20,783 nt of DNA from a virus: positions 1-20,783 of the IMG/VR virus record IMGVR_UViG_3300025810_000116; one strand, given 5' to 3'. Made by a program: the position numbers and the translations under genes. Shown one piece after another: positions 12,963-20,783 of the stretch (positions are counted from its first letter, which is position 1; every line of letters starts with the position of its first letter). The notes under the pieces are model-generated. The model searched no databases. It was not told where the DNA came from and saw nothing but the letters and a program-made list of their open reading frames with translations.

Positions 12963-15371
12963 ATGGCAACACCAACAATACCAAATGGCGAAGAATATTT
13001 CTTTCCAGTAATTTATTCTGGTAATGGACAGGGTCAACGAGTAGGTAAGTTCGTACCTTTTACAGATAATGGCACGATAGATAATAGTTGTTTATTTGAC
13101 CACGTGACAAATGCTTATGTTTCAAGAACTCCTAGTTCAAATGGTAGTGGAACAACATTAACATTCTCTTGTTGGATAAAAAGAGAACCAGCATCTTTAG
13201 GTTCAGCAACTTATATTATGTTTACTAATGATTTTTCTGCTAATGGTGAAGTTTTGCAATTTGATTCCTCTAACAGATTATATTATTACAAAGTTACAAG
13301 TGGATGGTCTTATGTATCAAATAGAACATTTGAAGATACTTCAAAATGGTACAATATAGTTATAGTTAGAAATACAAATGATTCCACAGCAAGTGATAGA
13401 GTAAAAATTTATGTTGATGGAGATAGAATAACAAGTTTTAATTCATCTTCTGACCCATCTTCAGGTGCTACTGGATTTTGGAATCAAACAACTTATGCAA
13501 ATGTGGTAGGAAATAGTGGAAATGGAAGTTTTGTAGATGGGGCTGGTTATCTTGCAGAAGTAAATATGGTTGATGGCACAGCTATGGATGTATCAACTTT
13601 TGGTGTTACTGATACCTCAACTGGCAGATGGATACCTAAAACATTAAGTGGTATTACTTATGGCACTAATGGTTTTAGATTAAAGTTTCAAGATAGTTCA
13701 GCACTTGGAGATGACACCAGTGGAAATACCAATGATTTTTCAGTTAATGGTTTAACTGCTTCAGACCAACGAACTGATTCACCTTCAAATAATATAGCTA
13801 TACTTAGAAATTATGACACTTCTATTCCACAAACAATAACTGAAGGTGGGTTACGAACTGTTGTACCAGGCTCAAACACAGGTTACCCAATCGTTTCAAC
13901 TTTAAGACCTAAAGGGTCTGGAAAGTTTTATTGCGAAGTAAGTCCAATAGCAACACCTGGTGGTTATACTTTGGCTATGGGTGTTTACTATCAAGAAGAT
14001 TTAGCAGATGCTTCAGGTGGTAGCAACTGGTACCCTGGTGGTTCAACTGCTCCTGGAGTTGGTTTATGGATAGCATCAAATTATGTTGGATATACTGATG
14101 CTATACAACAATTTAGTGAAAGTGCTAGTTCTTTTGCTGCTAATGATGTTATAGGTATGGCTGCTGATTTAGATAATGGTACACTAACCTTTTATAATGA
14201 TGATGGAAATGTTATAGGAGGACCAATAGGTTTAAAAAATAAAAGTATTTGTTTTACTGCTATGTCTAATCGTACTGGCAAAGCATATAATTGGAACTTT
14301 GGTGATAACCCAACATTTAATGGTACAGTTACAGCAGGTGGAAATACAGATGCTAATGGAGAAGGTAACTTTTATCACACAGTTCCAACTGGATTTAAAA
14401 TGCTTAAACAAGATAACATGGCAGAGACAGCTAAAGGCATAAGTGGATTAACTTGGACTAAAAATAGAGATGGAACAGATTGGCACTATCTTGTTGACTC
14501 CAGTAGAGGTAATACAAAAGTTATAAATCCTAATGATACAGCAGCAGAAGAAACACATCAGAATGGAGTTCAAAAATTTTTAAAAGGTGGTATTTCTGTT
14601 GAAGATAGAGATAATGTAAATAAATCAGATAATTCATTTGTTAACTGGACTTGGGTAGCAAATTCAGGAACTACTAGTTCAAATACTGATGGTTCAATTA
14701 CCTCAACTGTTCAGGCTAATACGACAGCTGGATTTAGTATATGTAGATGGACTGCACCTTCTTCTGCTGGAAAATTTGGACATGGATTAAGTCAAGCTCC
14801 AGAATGGATTGTTGGTAAAGATTTAGGAAGAACAACAGGTTGGTTTGTATATCACAAAGATGTAGGTACTGGTAAATTATTTTATTTAAATTCAACTGCT
14901 GCCCCAGTAACAAATAGCACTGTTTATTCCACAGCACCAACAGCAACAGTTGTTGACCCTGGCACAGGTTTAACGTCTGCGTCATCTTATGGTGAACAAG
15001 TGTATTATTGTTGGCATGGCGTTGATGGCTTTAGTAAATTTGGAAAATACACTGGAAACGGAAATGCAGATGGTCCGTTTGTGTACACAGGATTTAAACC
15101 AGCATTCCTATTAATTAAAAACATTCAAAGGGCAACAAACTGGCATATATATGATACTCAAAGAGGAACATTTAATCCCACTGATAAACATTTATATATA
15201 ACATCAGCTGCTGAAGTAACTGGAGCAGAAGCTATAGATATATTATCTAATGGTTTCAAATTAAGAAGTGCAAATGCTGGTACAAACAGAAGTGCTGAAG
15301 CAAATATTTACATGGCATTTGCTGAACATCCATTCGTTGGGGACGGAACTAGCCCTGTTACTGCGAGGTAG
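12963..15371 (+). CDS. LamG + SPRY tail fibre/appendage protein B, with C-terminal extension
   Basis: This 802-residue protein begins MATPTIPNGEEYFFPVIYSG, a segment that in related proteins usually follows a SPRY domain. A LamG-like domain (about 45-215, with LTFSCWIKRE and KWYNIVIVRNTND) is followed by a linker close to that of protein A (23 of 36 aligned residues identical around DSSALGDDTSGN). A SPRY-like domain comes next (about 285-455). The long extension (about 460-802) contains GFSICRWTAPSSAGKFGHGL, YYCWHGVDGFSKFGKYTGNG, PFVYTGFKPAFLLIKN and IYMAFAEHPFVGDG. This ending is familiar from marine-phage fibre-like proteins (I recall DUF7483, not checked). It is likely a receptor-binding or glycan-binding appendage. 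It starts one base after the stop of protein A. Confidence 0.85.
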   Translation: MATPTIPNGEEYFFPVIYSGNGQGQRVGKFVPFTDNGTIDNSCLFDHVTNAYVSRTPSSNGSGTTLTFSCWIKREPASLGSATYIMFTNDFSANGEVLQFDSSNRLYYYKVTSGWSYVSNRTFEDTSKWYNIVIVRNTNDSTASDRVKIYVDGDRITSFNSSSDPSSGATGFWNQTTYANVVGNSGNGSFVDGAGYLAEVNMVDGTAMDVSTFGVTDTSTGRWIPKTLSGITYGTNGFRLKFQDSSALGDDTSGNTNDFSVNGLTASDQRTDSPSNNIAILRNYDTSIPQTITEGGLRTVVPGSNTGYPIVSTLRPKGSGKFYCEVSPIATPGGYTLAMGVYYQEDLADASGGSNWYPGGSTAPGVGLWIASNYVGYTDAIQQFSESASSFAANDVIGMAADLDNGTLTFYNDDGNVIGGPIGLKNKSICFTAMSNRTGKAYNWNFGDNPTFNGTVTAGGNTDANGEGNFYHTVPTGFKMLKQDNMAETAKGISGLTWTKNRDGTDWHYLVDSSRGNTKVINPNDTAAEETHQNGVQKFLKGGISVEDRDNVNKSDNSFVNWTWVANSGTTSSNTDGSITSTVQANTTAGFSICRWTAPSSAGKFGHGLSQAPEWIVGKDLGRTTGWFVYHKDVGTGKLFYLNSTAAPVTNSTVYSTAPTATVVDPGTGLTSASSYGEQVYYCWHGVDGFSKFGKYTGNGNADGPFVYTGFKPAFLLIKNIQRATNWHIYDTQRGTFNPTDKHLYITSAAEVTGAEAIDILSNGFKLRSANAGTNRSAEANIYMAFAEHPFVGDGTSPVTAR

Positions 15372-15373
15372 GG

Positions 15374-15402
15374 TTGTATTTAAAGTAACAATAGTTTATA
15401 AT
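15374..15402 (+). promoter_or_regulatory. Candidate sigma70-type promoter before the fibre-assembly gene
   Basis: TTGTAT (15374-15379) is followed after exactly 17 bases by a perfect TATAAT (15397-15402). The gap continues to a strong ribosome site AAGGAG (15423-15428) before ATG 15436. The site starts three bases after the stop of the 802-residue protein and lies in one of the few non-coding gaps. It shares hexamer and spacing with the site at 1627-1655. No terminator-like hairpin was seen in this gap. Confidence 0.5.
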
Positions 15403-15435
15403 ATTAATTAACACAATAACATAAGGAGAAATATA

Positions 15436-16068
15436 ATGTGGGCAAAAGTAAAAGCTGACCAAGTTATTGAAATCTTCAGTGGTGCTAAAGCTATAACTGA
15501 TAATAATGGTATTCAGCATCCTGCAAGTATATTTAGTAATTGGTCAAAAGCAGAGTTAGCTAATATTGGTTTTTATCCAGTAACTCAGGCAACACCTGTT
15601 GATAATAGATTTTATAGAAATGGAGCTGCAAGTTATAGTTTTAGTAATGGAGTCGTTACTGAAACTATAAGTTCAACTGCACATGAAATAGCTGACGTTA
15701 CAGTTACAGATGAAGATGGTAACGTAGTTAATGATAATGAAGGTAATCCAACAATACAAACTGGTTTAATATCTCAATATAAAATGGATATTGATAAACG
15801 TGCTTATGATTTATTACAACCATCAGACTGGATGGTGGTAAGAGAAATGGAATCTGGTGTATCAGTTCCAGATGCATGGTCAACGTATAGAACAGGTGTA
15901 CGAACTAAAGCTGCAGAAATGAAAACTGCAGTGTCTGCTGTAACTTCAGTAGGTGAATTAAAAGATTTACATGTAGTTTATACACAAGTAACTGCAGAGG
16001 ACAATACTGTTTCAACAACAATAGCAAGTGGAATATTATATAATTTTGGTGAACCACCAACAGAATAG
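15436..16068 (+). CDS. Tail fibre assembly/chaperone-like protein
   Basis: This 210-residue protein has an N-terminal beta-rich half with AKVKADQVIEIFSGAKAI and PASIFSNWSKAELANIGFYP, the latter being a small helix motif seen in XkdW-like and gp38-like proteins. The C-terminal half reads KRAYDLLQPSDWMVVREMES then AWSTYRTGVRTKAAEMKTAV. The DW...R...AW..YR..L pattern is typical of tail-fibre assembly and DUF4376-type phage proteins. They help fold or attach fibres, or remain as small tail parts. It lies between the two groups of fibre genes, which fits. A promoter-like site and a strong ribosome site precede it, so it may begin a separate transcript. Confidence 0.7.
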   Translation: MWAKVKADQVIEIFSGAKAITDNNGIQHPASIFSNWSKAELANIGFYPVTQATPVDNRFYRNGAASYSFSNGVVTETISSTAHEIADVTVTDEDGNVVNDNEGNPTIQTGLISQYKMDIDKRAYDLLQPSDWMVVREMESGVSVPDAWSTYRTGVRTKAAEMKTAVSAVTSVGELKDLHVVYTQVTAEDNTVSTTIASGILYNFGEPPTE

Positions 16069-16079
16069 GGGAAAATTAA

Positions 16080-17051
16080 ATGGCAACATTTACATCAAGA
16101 ATTAGACTTGAGAAGCAAGATAATGGAGCAAACTCAGGAACATGGGGTACTGTACTTAATCAAAACGTAATTGATTTGGTTGATGATGCAGTCGCAGGTT
16201 ATACAATTGTTTCATGTAGTTCAGCAATAACATTATCATCTAATAATGGTTCTGCTGACCAAGCTCGTAGTGCAATTCTTGAACTTCAAGGAACATTAAC
16301 ATCTAGTGTTGACATTACAATTCCCTCAGTATCTAAAATTTATTTTGTAAAAAATAATACTTCAGGTTCATATCCCATAACTTTAAAAACTGCAGCAACA
16401 ACTGCAAAAACAACAGTAACTCAAGGTGGTACTGGTCCATTTATTTGTGATGGTACAAATGTATTTACTGGAGCTGACACTACAGGTTTAGGTTTGGGTA
16501 CAGCAGCTACGTTAGACTTTGGTACTGGTGATGCTAATTTAATTCCAGTATCAAGTGCAGATGTTCGTTATGTACAAACTTCAACAGATTCATCAATCAC
16601 TGGTGCTAAAACATTTACAAGTGCAACAACTTTTACTGGTGACGTAATTACTTCAGGCACTGCAACATTTACTTCAGTAGCAACTTTTAGTGCTGCTGTA
16701 TCTGCTTCATCATCTGTAACTTTTGCAGGAGCAGTAGGAACACCTATTGTTTCACTATCTGCAGCTACATCATTAGCTTTAGACTTATCAACTGGTAATG
16801 ATTTTGCAGTTACATTAACTGGAGCTACAACATTATTAAATCCAAGTAATGCAAAGATTGGACAATGTGGTACAATCAGAGTTATTCAAGATGGCACTGG
16901 TAGTCGTACAATGTCATATGGAGATGCTTATAATTTTGCAGGAGGAACTGCACCTACACTTACAACAAATGCAAGTGCAGTAGATTTATTAATTTACAAA
17001 GTAAGGGAAGTATCATCAGTAGATGTAGCATCAATACTTAATTTATCGTAG
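16080..17051 (+). CDS. Second tail fibre-like protein sharing the C-terminal module
   Basis: This 323-residue protein begins MATFTSRIRLEKQDNGANSG, then TWGTVLNQNVIDLVDDAVAG, an N-terminus common in phage fibres and tail spikes of marine phages. A beta-rich region follows, with IYFVKNNTSGSYPITLKTAA (about 87-106) and a Thr/Ser/Ala/Val-rich shaft (about 175-225). The C-terminal module (241-323) has VIQDGTGSRTMSYG and FAGGTAPTLTTNASA and matches the end of the 625-residue fibre. The shared ending suggests that both fibres use the same tip or trimerisation unit. A ribosome site AGGGGA precedes the ATG, overlapping the previous stop. It is probably a structural tail fibre or a short tip protein. 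Confidence 0.8.
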   Translation: MATFTSRIRLEKQDNGANSGTWGTVLNQNVIDLVDDAVAGYTIVSCSSAITLSSNNGSADQARSAILELQGTLTSSVDITIPSVSKIYFVKNNTSGSYPITLKTAATTAKTTVTQGGTGPFICDGTNVFTGADTTGLGLGTAATLDFGTGDANLIPVSSADVRYVQTSTDSSITGAKTFTSATTFTGDVITSGTATFTSVATFSAAVSASSSVTFAGAVGTPIVSLSAATSLALDLSTGNDFAVTLTGATTLLNPSNAKIGQCGTIRVIQDGTGSRTMSYGDAYNFAGGTAPTLTTNASAVDLLIYKVREVSSVDVASILNLS

Positions 17052-17059
17052 GAGTTTAA

Positions 17060-18892
17060 ATGTCAACAGAAACACAGCTTCAGCTACTTAAACTTGACTT
17101 TGCTCCAGGCTTTCACAGAGAGTCAACTCAGTATGCAGAGCAAGGTAAATGGTATGATGGTAATAGAGTTAGATTTAGAGCAGGTAAACCTGAAAATATA
17201 GGTGGTTGGAACTTTAAAGTTAATACTTCTTTTGAAGGAACTGGTAGAGATTTAATTAGTTGGACTGATAATGATACATTAAAGAGGGCAGCTTTTGGAA
17301 CTGAATCAAAACTTTATACTTATTTTGGTGGTGTTAATTATGACATTACTCCTATTACCTCAACAGTTACTGTAACAAATAAATTAACAACTGCAGCAGG
17401 TAGTACAAAAGTTTTAGTAAGTACAGCTAATACTTTAACCACTGGAGACTTTGTAGAATTTACATCAATGGCAGCAACTATTGGTGGTAATATATTTTTT
17501 ACAAGTGGTAGTGATTTTAAAGTTAGTGTTATTGATAGTAATTCATTTGAAGTATTATCGTCAACAACTGCAGCAGCTACATCAGCAGCAACTGGTGACG
17601 TAACTATAAACTTTTTATTACCAGTAGGTACTTCAACAGCAGTAGCAGGTTTAGGTTGGAATGCAGGTTACTATGGTCAAGGTGGTTATGGAGAGCCAAA
17701 GACTCAATCAGATATAACTATACTACCAAGACAGTGGACATTAGACACATGGGGTGAAGACTTAGTAGCAGGATTAAGAAGTGGACGTGTTTATTATTGG
17801 GAAACTTCTGCAGGTATTGATGCTAGAGCAATTGAAGTAAGTGCAGCACCAAGTGTAAGTAATACATTAATTGTTTCTCAAGAAGATAGACATTTAATTT
17901 GTATGGGAACAAATGAATTTACAGGTGGTGCATTTAATCCTTTATTAGTTAGATGGTCAAATCAAAATGATTTTAATAACTGGACACCTTCAGTAAGTTC
18001 AACTTCAGGTGAAGCTATATTAGGTTCAGGTAATAGAATTGTAGCAGCAGCTCGTAGTAGAAATAATATAATTATTTTAACTGATAAGTCTGCACACACA
18101 ATGCAGTTTATAGGACCACCCTTTACTTTTGGTTTTAATGAGATAGGTACAAACTGTGGTGCAGTAGGTTTACATGCAGCTAAAGATTTTGATGGTAGAG
18201 TTTATTGGATGGGTACTGCAAACTTTTATGTGTTTGATGGTACAGTTAAAAATTTACCATGTACAGTAAGACGATTTGTTTTTGACGATATTAATTTAGA
18301 CCAGTCAGATAAAATATTTGCAGGTGTTAATTCACAGTTTAAAGAGATAACATGGTTGTACTGTTCTAAGAATGCAACTGAATGTGATAGATATGTAACA
18401 TTTAATCCAAATGAAAACTATTGGGTATATGGTTCTACACACTTTACAACCTTTGCAGATAAAGGTGTATTTGCAAATACCATAACAACTGGTCGTGAAG
18501 ATGATGGTGATTCATATTTATATGACAATGAGCCTGAAGGAATTTATACTGCAAATGGAAATGGTATTGAGTCTTTTGTAGAGTCAGCAGATTTTGATAT
18601 GTCTCAAGGTAATGAGATAATGTTTATAGATAGAATGGTTCCTGACTTTACGATAGGTAATGAAGTATCAGGAACAACTGGACAACTTAATGTACAATTT
18701 ACTACAAAGAGATATCCAGATGCAAATGAGTCAACAACAAAGGGACCTTTTATTATACAACCAAATACTGAAAAGGTTTCAATGAGAGCCAGAGGAAGAC
18801 AAGCAAAGATAAGAGTGGCAACTTCAACAACAGGTACAAGTTGGAGATATGGTACTGTAAGACTTGACATAGGCTCAGATGGGATGAGATAA
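17060..18892 (+). CDS. Tail hub/nozzle protein, P22 gp10-like
   Basis: This 610-residue protein opens LLKLDFAPGFHRESTQYAEQ then GKWYDGNRVRFRAGKPENIG. This N-terminus is typical of packaged-DNA-stabilisation (P22 gp10-type) hub proteins in marine podoviruses. Later segments include GYYGQGGYGEP (about 207-217), RQWTLDTWGEDLVAGLRSGR (about 226-245), TDKSAHTMQFIGPPFTFG (about 341-358) and DGRVYWMGTANFYVFDGTVK (about 378-397), consistent with a beta-propeller-like body. The end is LNVQFTTKRYPD...GRQAKIRVATSTTGTSWRYG. The protein closes the bottom of the neck and holds DNA in the capsid until infection. The ATG lies eight bases after the previous stop, and that stop TAG is part of the ribosome site TAGGAG. 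The next gene overlaps as TAATG. Confidence 0.85.
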   Translation: MSTETQLQLLKLDFAPGFHRESTQYAEQGKWYDGNRVRFRAGKPENIGGWNFKVNTSFEGTGRDLISWTDNDTLKRAAFGTESKLYTYFGGVNYDITPITSTVTVTNKLTTAAGSTKVLVSTANTLTTGDFVEFTSMAATIGGNIFFTSGSDFKVSVIDSNSFEVLSSTTAAATSAATGDVTINFLLPVGTSTAVAGLGWNAGYYGQGGYGEPKTQSDITILPRQWTLDTWGEDLVAGLRSGRVYYWETSAGIDARAIEVSAAPSVSNTLIVSQEDRHLICMGTNEFTGGAFNPLLVRWSNQNDFNNWTPSVSSTSGEAILGSGNRIVAAARSRNNIIILTDKSAHTMQFIGPPFTFGFNEIGTNCGAVGLHAAKDFDGRVYWMGTANFYVFDGTVKNLPCTVRRFVFDDINLDQSDKIFAGVNSQFKEITWLYCSKNATECDRYVTFNPNENYWVYGSTHFTTFADKGVFANTITTGREDDGDSYLYDNEPEGIYTANGNGIESFVESADFDMSQGNEIMFIDRMVPDFTIGNEVSGTTGQLNVQFTTKRYPDANESTTKGPFIIQPNTEKVSMRARGRQAKIRVATSTTGTSWRYGTVRLDIGSDGMR

Positions 18893-19179
18893 TGGCAACA
18901 AATAAAGCTACAGTTTTTCCTGAACTAAGAGATACGTTTGGGGTATTAACAACAAGAGAACAAAAGATTATATTTGACATTGTAAAACAATGGGCAGATT
19001 CTTTAACAACTGAATTAACGTCACAGATTATTCAGGAACAAGCTAGAGAATCAATACGAGTTGCAAGAGTGGACGATACAGCAAATGTACCTAATCCTCA
19101 AGCAGGTGATATAAGATTTAACATTTCAACTTCAAAGTTCCAGGGATATACTGGAAGTGCTTGGGTTGATTTTCATTAG
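18892..19179 (+). CDS. Small protein with fibre-tip-like C-terminus
   Basis: This 95-residue protein has a mostly helical N-terminal part (about 8-60, ELRDTFGVLTTREQKIIFDI and following). The C-terminal segment NPQAGDIRFNISTSKFQGYT then GSAWVDFH ends the protein. The GDIRFN-x-x-x-x-K-F-x-G-Y-x-G-x-A-W-V-D pattern is a short beta motif common at the ends of phage fibres and structural proteins. Here it stands at the end of a short gene. It begins by TAATG on the hub gene stop. Its own stop TAG forms part of the next gene's ribosome site TAGGAG. It is probably a minor tail or internal virion subunit. Confidence 0.8.
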   Translation: MATNKATVFPELRDTFGVLTTREQKIIFDIVKQWADSLTTELTSQIIQEQARESIRVARVDDTANVPNPQAGDIRFNISTSKFQGYTGSAWVDFH

Positions 19180-19187
19180 GAGTAATT

Positions 19188-19901
19188 ATGGGAGCAGGTG
19201 GAAACTACGCACAAGCAGCATTTCAAACTTTAGCAGGTGAGAAACTCAAACAGATGAGTAATCAAGCTGCTCAACCTGCAGAAGTTAATCAAGAATTAGT
19301 TGAGCAATATACTCCTCAATCAACATCTGTTGGTGATACAGTTCAAGATGTTTTAAAAAGATATACTGAAGGAACAGGAGCAGTACCTACTTCACAATCA
19401 AGAGGACTACAAGGTATATTAGATAAGATAGCTGCAGAGAAAGAAGCATTAAAAGATTTAACTGTAACTGAAACTTCTACTAGAATGGTTCCACAATATG
19501 AAATGAGTTATAATCAACCTATGTATGGTTCTGCAAAACCAAGTAAAATTGTATCAAGTTTACCTAAAGGAGCTGTAAAAACTAGTGGTGGTTTTGGACC
19601 AAGCTTTTATCAAGTTCCTTCATCTGACCCTTTTTTAAGACCAACCACAGGACCTAAATATAGACAAGTAGGTAGTAAAAAAGTTACAGACACAAATGTA
19701 AGACCTGCAATAGCTGGTGACTCAGTATTTGATAAACAACAAAAATTAATAGATGCTTTACAAGGACAGTACAATATAAGAAGTAAATATACTTCACCAA
19801 GTGCATCAGGAATACAGGGTTTAATTGCTGAACCTATTGTAAATCAGCCACAAACAGGTTATAATAATATCAACGAAATTATGAAAAGGTATATAGGATA
19901 A
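19188..19901 (+). CDS. Hypothetical structural protein between hub and internal protein genes
   Basis: This 237-residue protein begins MGAGGNYAQAAFQTLAGEKL, Gly/Ala-rich as in small internal virion proteins. A helix-prone region with ILDKIAAEKEALKDLTVTET (about 74-93) follows. A Pro/Gly/Tyr/Ser-rich, probably extended part (about 98-170) comes next, with MVPQYEMSYNQPMYGSAKP. The end contains KQQKLIDALQGQYNIRSKYT and INEIMKRYIG. There is no Cys, signal peptide or membrane segment. The gene lies between the hub protein and a large Gly/Ala-rich protein, where podoviruses often encode proteins ejected into the host with the DNA. That role is inferred from place and composition only. The next gene begins by TAATG. 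Confidence 0.78.
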   Translation: MGAGGNYAQAAFQTLAGEKLKQMSNQAAQPAEVNQELVEQYTPQSTSVGDTVQDVLKRYTEGTGAVPTSQSRGLQGILDKIAAEKEALKDLTVTETSTRMVPQYEMSYNQPMYGSAKPSKIVSSLPKGAVKTSGGFGPSFYQVPSSDPFLRPTTGPKYRQVGSKKVTDTNVRPAIAGDSVFDKQQKLIDALQGQYNIRSKYTSPSASGIQGLIAEPIVNQPQTGYNNINEIMKRYIG

Positions 19902-20783
19902 TGATGCAAAATAAAATGACAGCTCCACCATTACAAGGAATATCTAACTTGATGAAAATGCAAGGTAGAATGGGTGACACTGAGTTAGTTCACATGACTA
20001 AGCCTGAAGTAAAAGGTTTAGCATCATTAGGTATATTAACTACCAATCCTAATACTGGATTACCTGAAGCATTTCTTGGTAGTTTTGGTAGAGCATTTAC
20101 AAATTATATAATACCTGCAGCTTTAACAATTGCTTCAGGTGGTAATCCTGGTCCTGCTGCAGCTTACTCAGGTTTAAAAGGAACAATAGAATCAGGCAAT
20201 CCTATAGTAGGTGTTCAAGATGCTTTATTTAGTTATGGTGGTGCAAAACTAGGAGCAGGTCTTGGAGATTTAGTTGGAGGTTTAGGTAGTGGTGCAAGTG
20301 AAGGAGTTAAAGAAGGAGTTAAAGGTACAATTCAATCTGCTGCTGATTTAACTGGTAAGGCAGCACCTTTTATGGAAGCTGGTTTTGATGCAGCTAGACA
20401 AGCAGGTATTCAAGGAGGAATAGCAGCAGCAGGTCCTGCAACATTAGGAGAATTAGCTTCAACATATGGAACAAAAGGTTTAACTGAAGGATTTAAAACA
20501 ATGGCAAGTAGGGCATTTGATTATGCAAAAACTCCTGAAGGTATTGGTCAAGCATTAGGTTCAGGTGTAGCTCAAATGGGACTAGATGCTGCTAAACAAC
20601 AACAAGAATTACAAACAGCTAATATTCCTGAAGAAGTTAAAGACGCAGAAAAGGTTGAATTTTCAACAGGTAAACTACAAAATCTAAATCCTCAGTATGC
20701 ACAAGGTGAATTACCTGCATCAAGAATAGTTGGAGCAATGACAGGTACAGCTCCTGCATTACAATTTACTGACCCTAGTTATT
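19901..20783 (+). CDS. N-terminal part of a large internal virion-like protein (truncated by window)
   Basis: The reading frame from ATG 19901 stays open to the last base, giving at least 294 residues. The start overlaps the previous stop as TAATG; a second ATG follows directly. Residues about 25-57 (GDTELVHMTKPEVKGLASLG, then NPNTGLPEAF) match a motif I know from marine podovirus internal or tape-like proteins (GDT-x-L-x-H...NPxTGLPE). From about 60 to 205 the protein is rich in Gly, Ala, Ser and Leu, with hydrophobic amphipathic helices (IIPAALTIASGGNPGPAAAY, GAKLGAGLGDLVGGLGSGAS). Such regions suit a membrane-inserting or channel-forming internal protein. Residues beyond 220 are polar. The full length and any enzyme domain lie outside the window. 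Confidence 0.8.
   Translation, partial: MMQNKMTAPPLQGISNLMKMQGRMGDTELVHMTKPEVKGLASLGILTTNPNTGLPEAFLGSFGRAFTNYIIPAALTIASGGNPGPAAAYSGLKGTIESGNPIVGVQDALFSYGGAKLGAGLGDLVGGLGSGASEGVKEGVKGTIQSAADLTGKAAPFMEAGFDAARQAGIQGGIAAAGPATLGELASTYGTKGLTEGFKTMASRAFDYAKTPEGIGQALGSGVAQMGLDAAKQQQELQTANIPEEVKDAEKVEFSTGKLQNLNPQYAQGELPASRIVGAMTGTAPALQFTDPSY

Overview
The window is part of the virion-structure region of a tailed bacteriophage, most likely a marine podovirus. All 27 supported genes lie on the + strand, tightly packed, in A+T-rich DNA with codons ending mostly in A/T. The gene content (scaffold, cement-like protein, HK97-fold major capsid, P22-type adaptor and hub proteins, LamG/SPRY fibres, small Lys-rich GG-motif proteins) matches what is usual in uncultured marine phages of SAR11/SAR116-like hosts. 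The host assignment is inference from composition and family recall, not from a host marker. No integrase, replication, lysis, tRNA or CRISPR features were seen.

Region 1 (1-1617): the 3' end of an unidentified gene, a very basic small protein, a protein with one C-terminal membrane segment, a 40-residue repeat peptide (833-955), and a Cys/His-rich 219-residue protein of unknown function. A perfect 12-bp inverted repeat and a promoter-like site follow (1614-1655).

Region 2 (1706-4818) is the head module: acidic scaffold-like protein, a conserved 163-residue protein, a cement-like protein, and the major capsid protein. The capsid gene has a strong ribosome binding site and is closed by a clear hairpin terminator.

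Region 3 (4839-9607) is the connector module: a small beta protein, a basic Cys-containing protein, and two adaptor-like (P22 gp4-type) proteins at 5435 and 8634. Between the adaptors lie five consecutive Lys-rich proteins carrying GG-(K/R)-type motifs, and a zinc-knuckle-like protein follows. This stretch is the least explained part of the window.

Region 4 (9600-17051) holds the fibres: a 625-residue repeat-containing fibre, two LamG+SPRY paralogues (494 and 802 residues), a promoter-like gap, a fibre-assembly-like protein, and a second fibre that shares its C-terminal module with the first. Region 5 (17060-20783) holds a P22 gp10-like hub/nozzle protein, a short protein with a fibre-tip-like end, a 237-residue protein, and the start of a large Gly/Ala-rich protein (probably internal virion or tape-like) that runs off the window.

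Eight junctions use the overlap TAATG, so most of the region is probably translated as coupled pairs on a few long transcripts. The best candidate for something undescribed is the GG-motif protein family (833-955 and 6091-8629). Other notable signals are the pair of TTGTAT-17-TATWAT sites, and a 57-residue fibre repeat whose two full copies differ at 33 of 57 codons but at only 2 amino acids.
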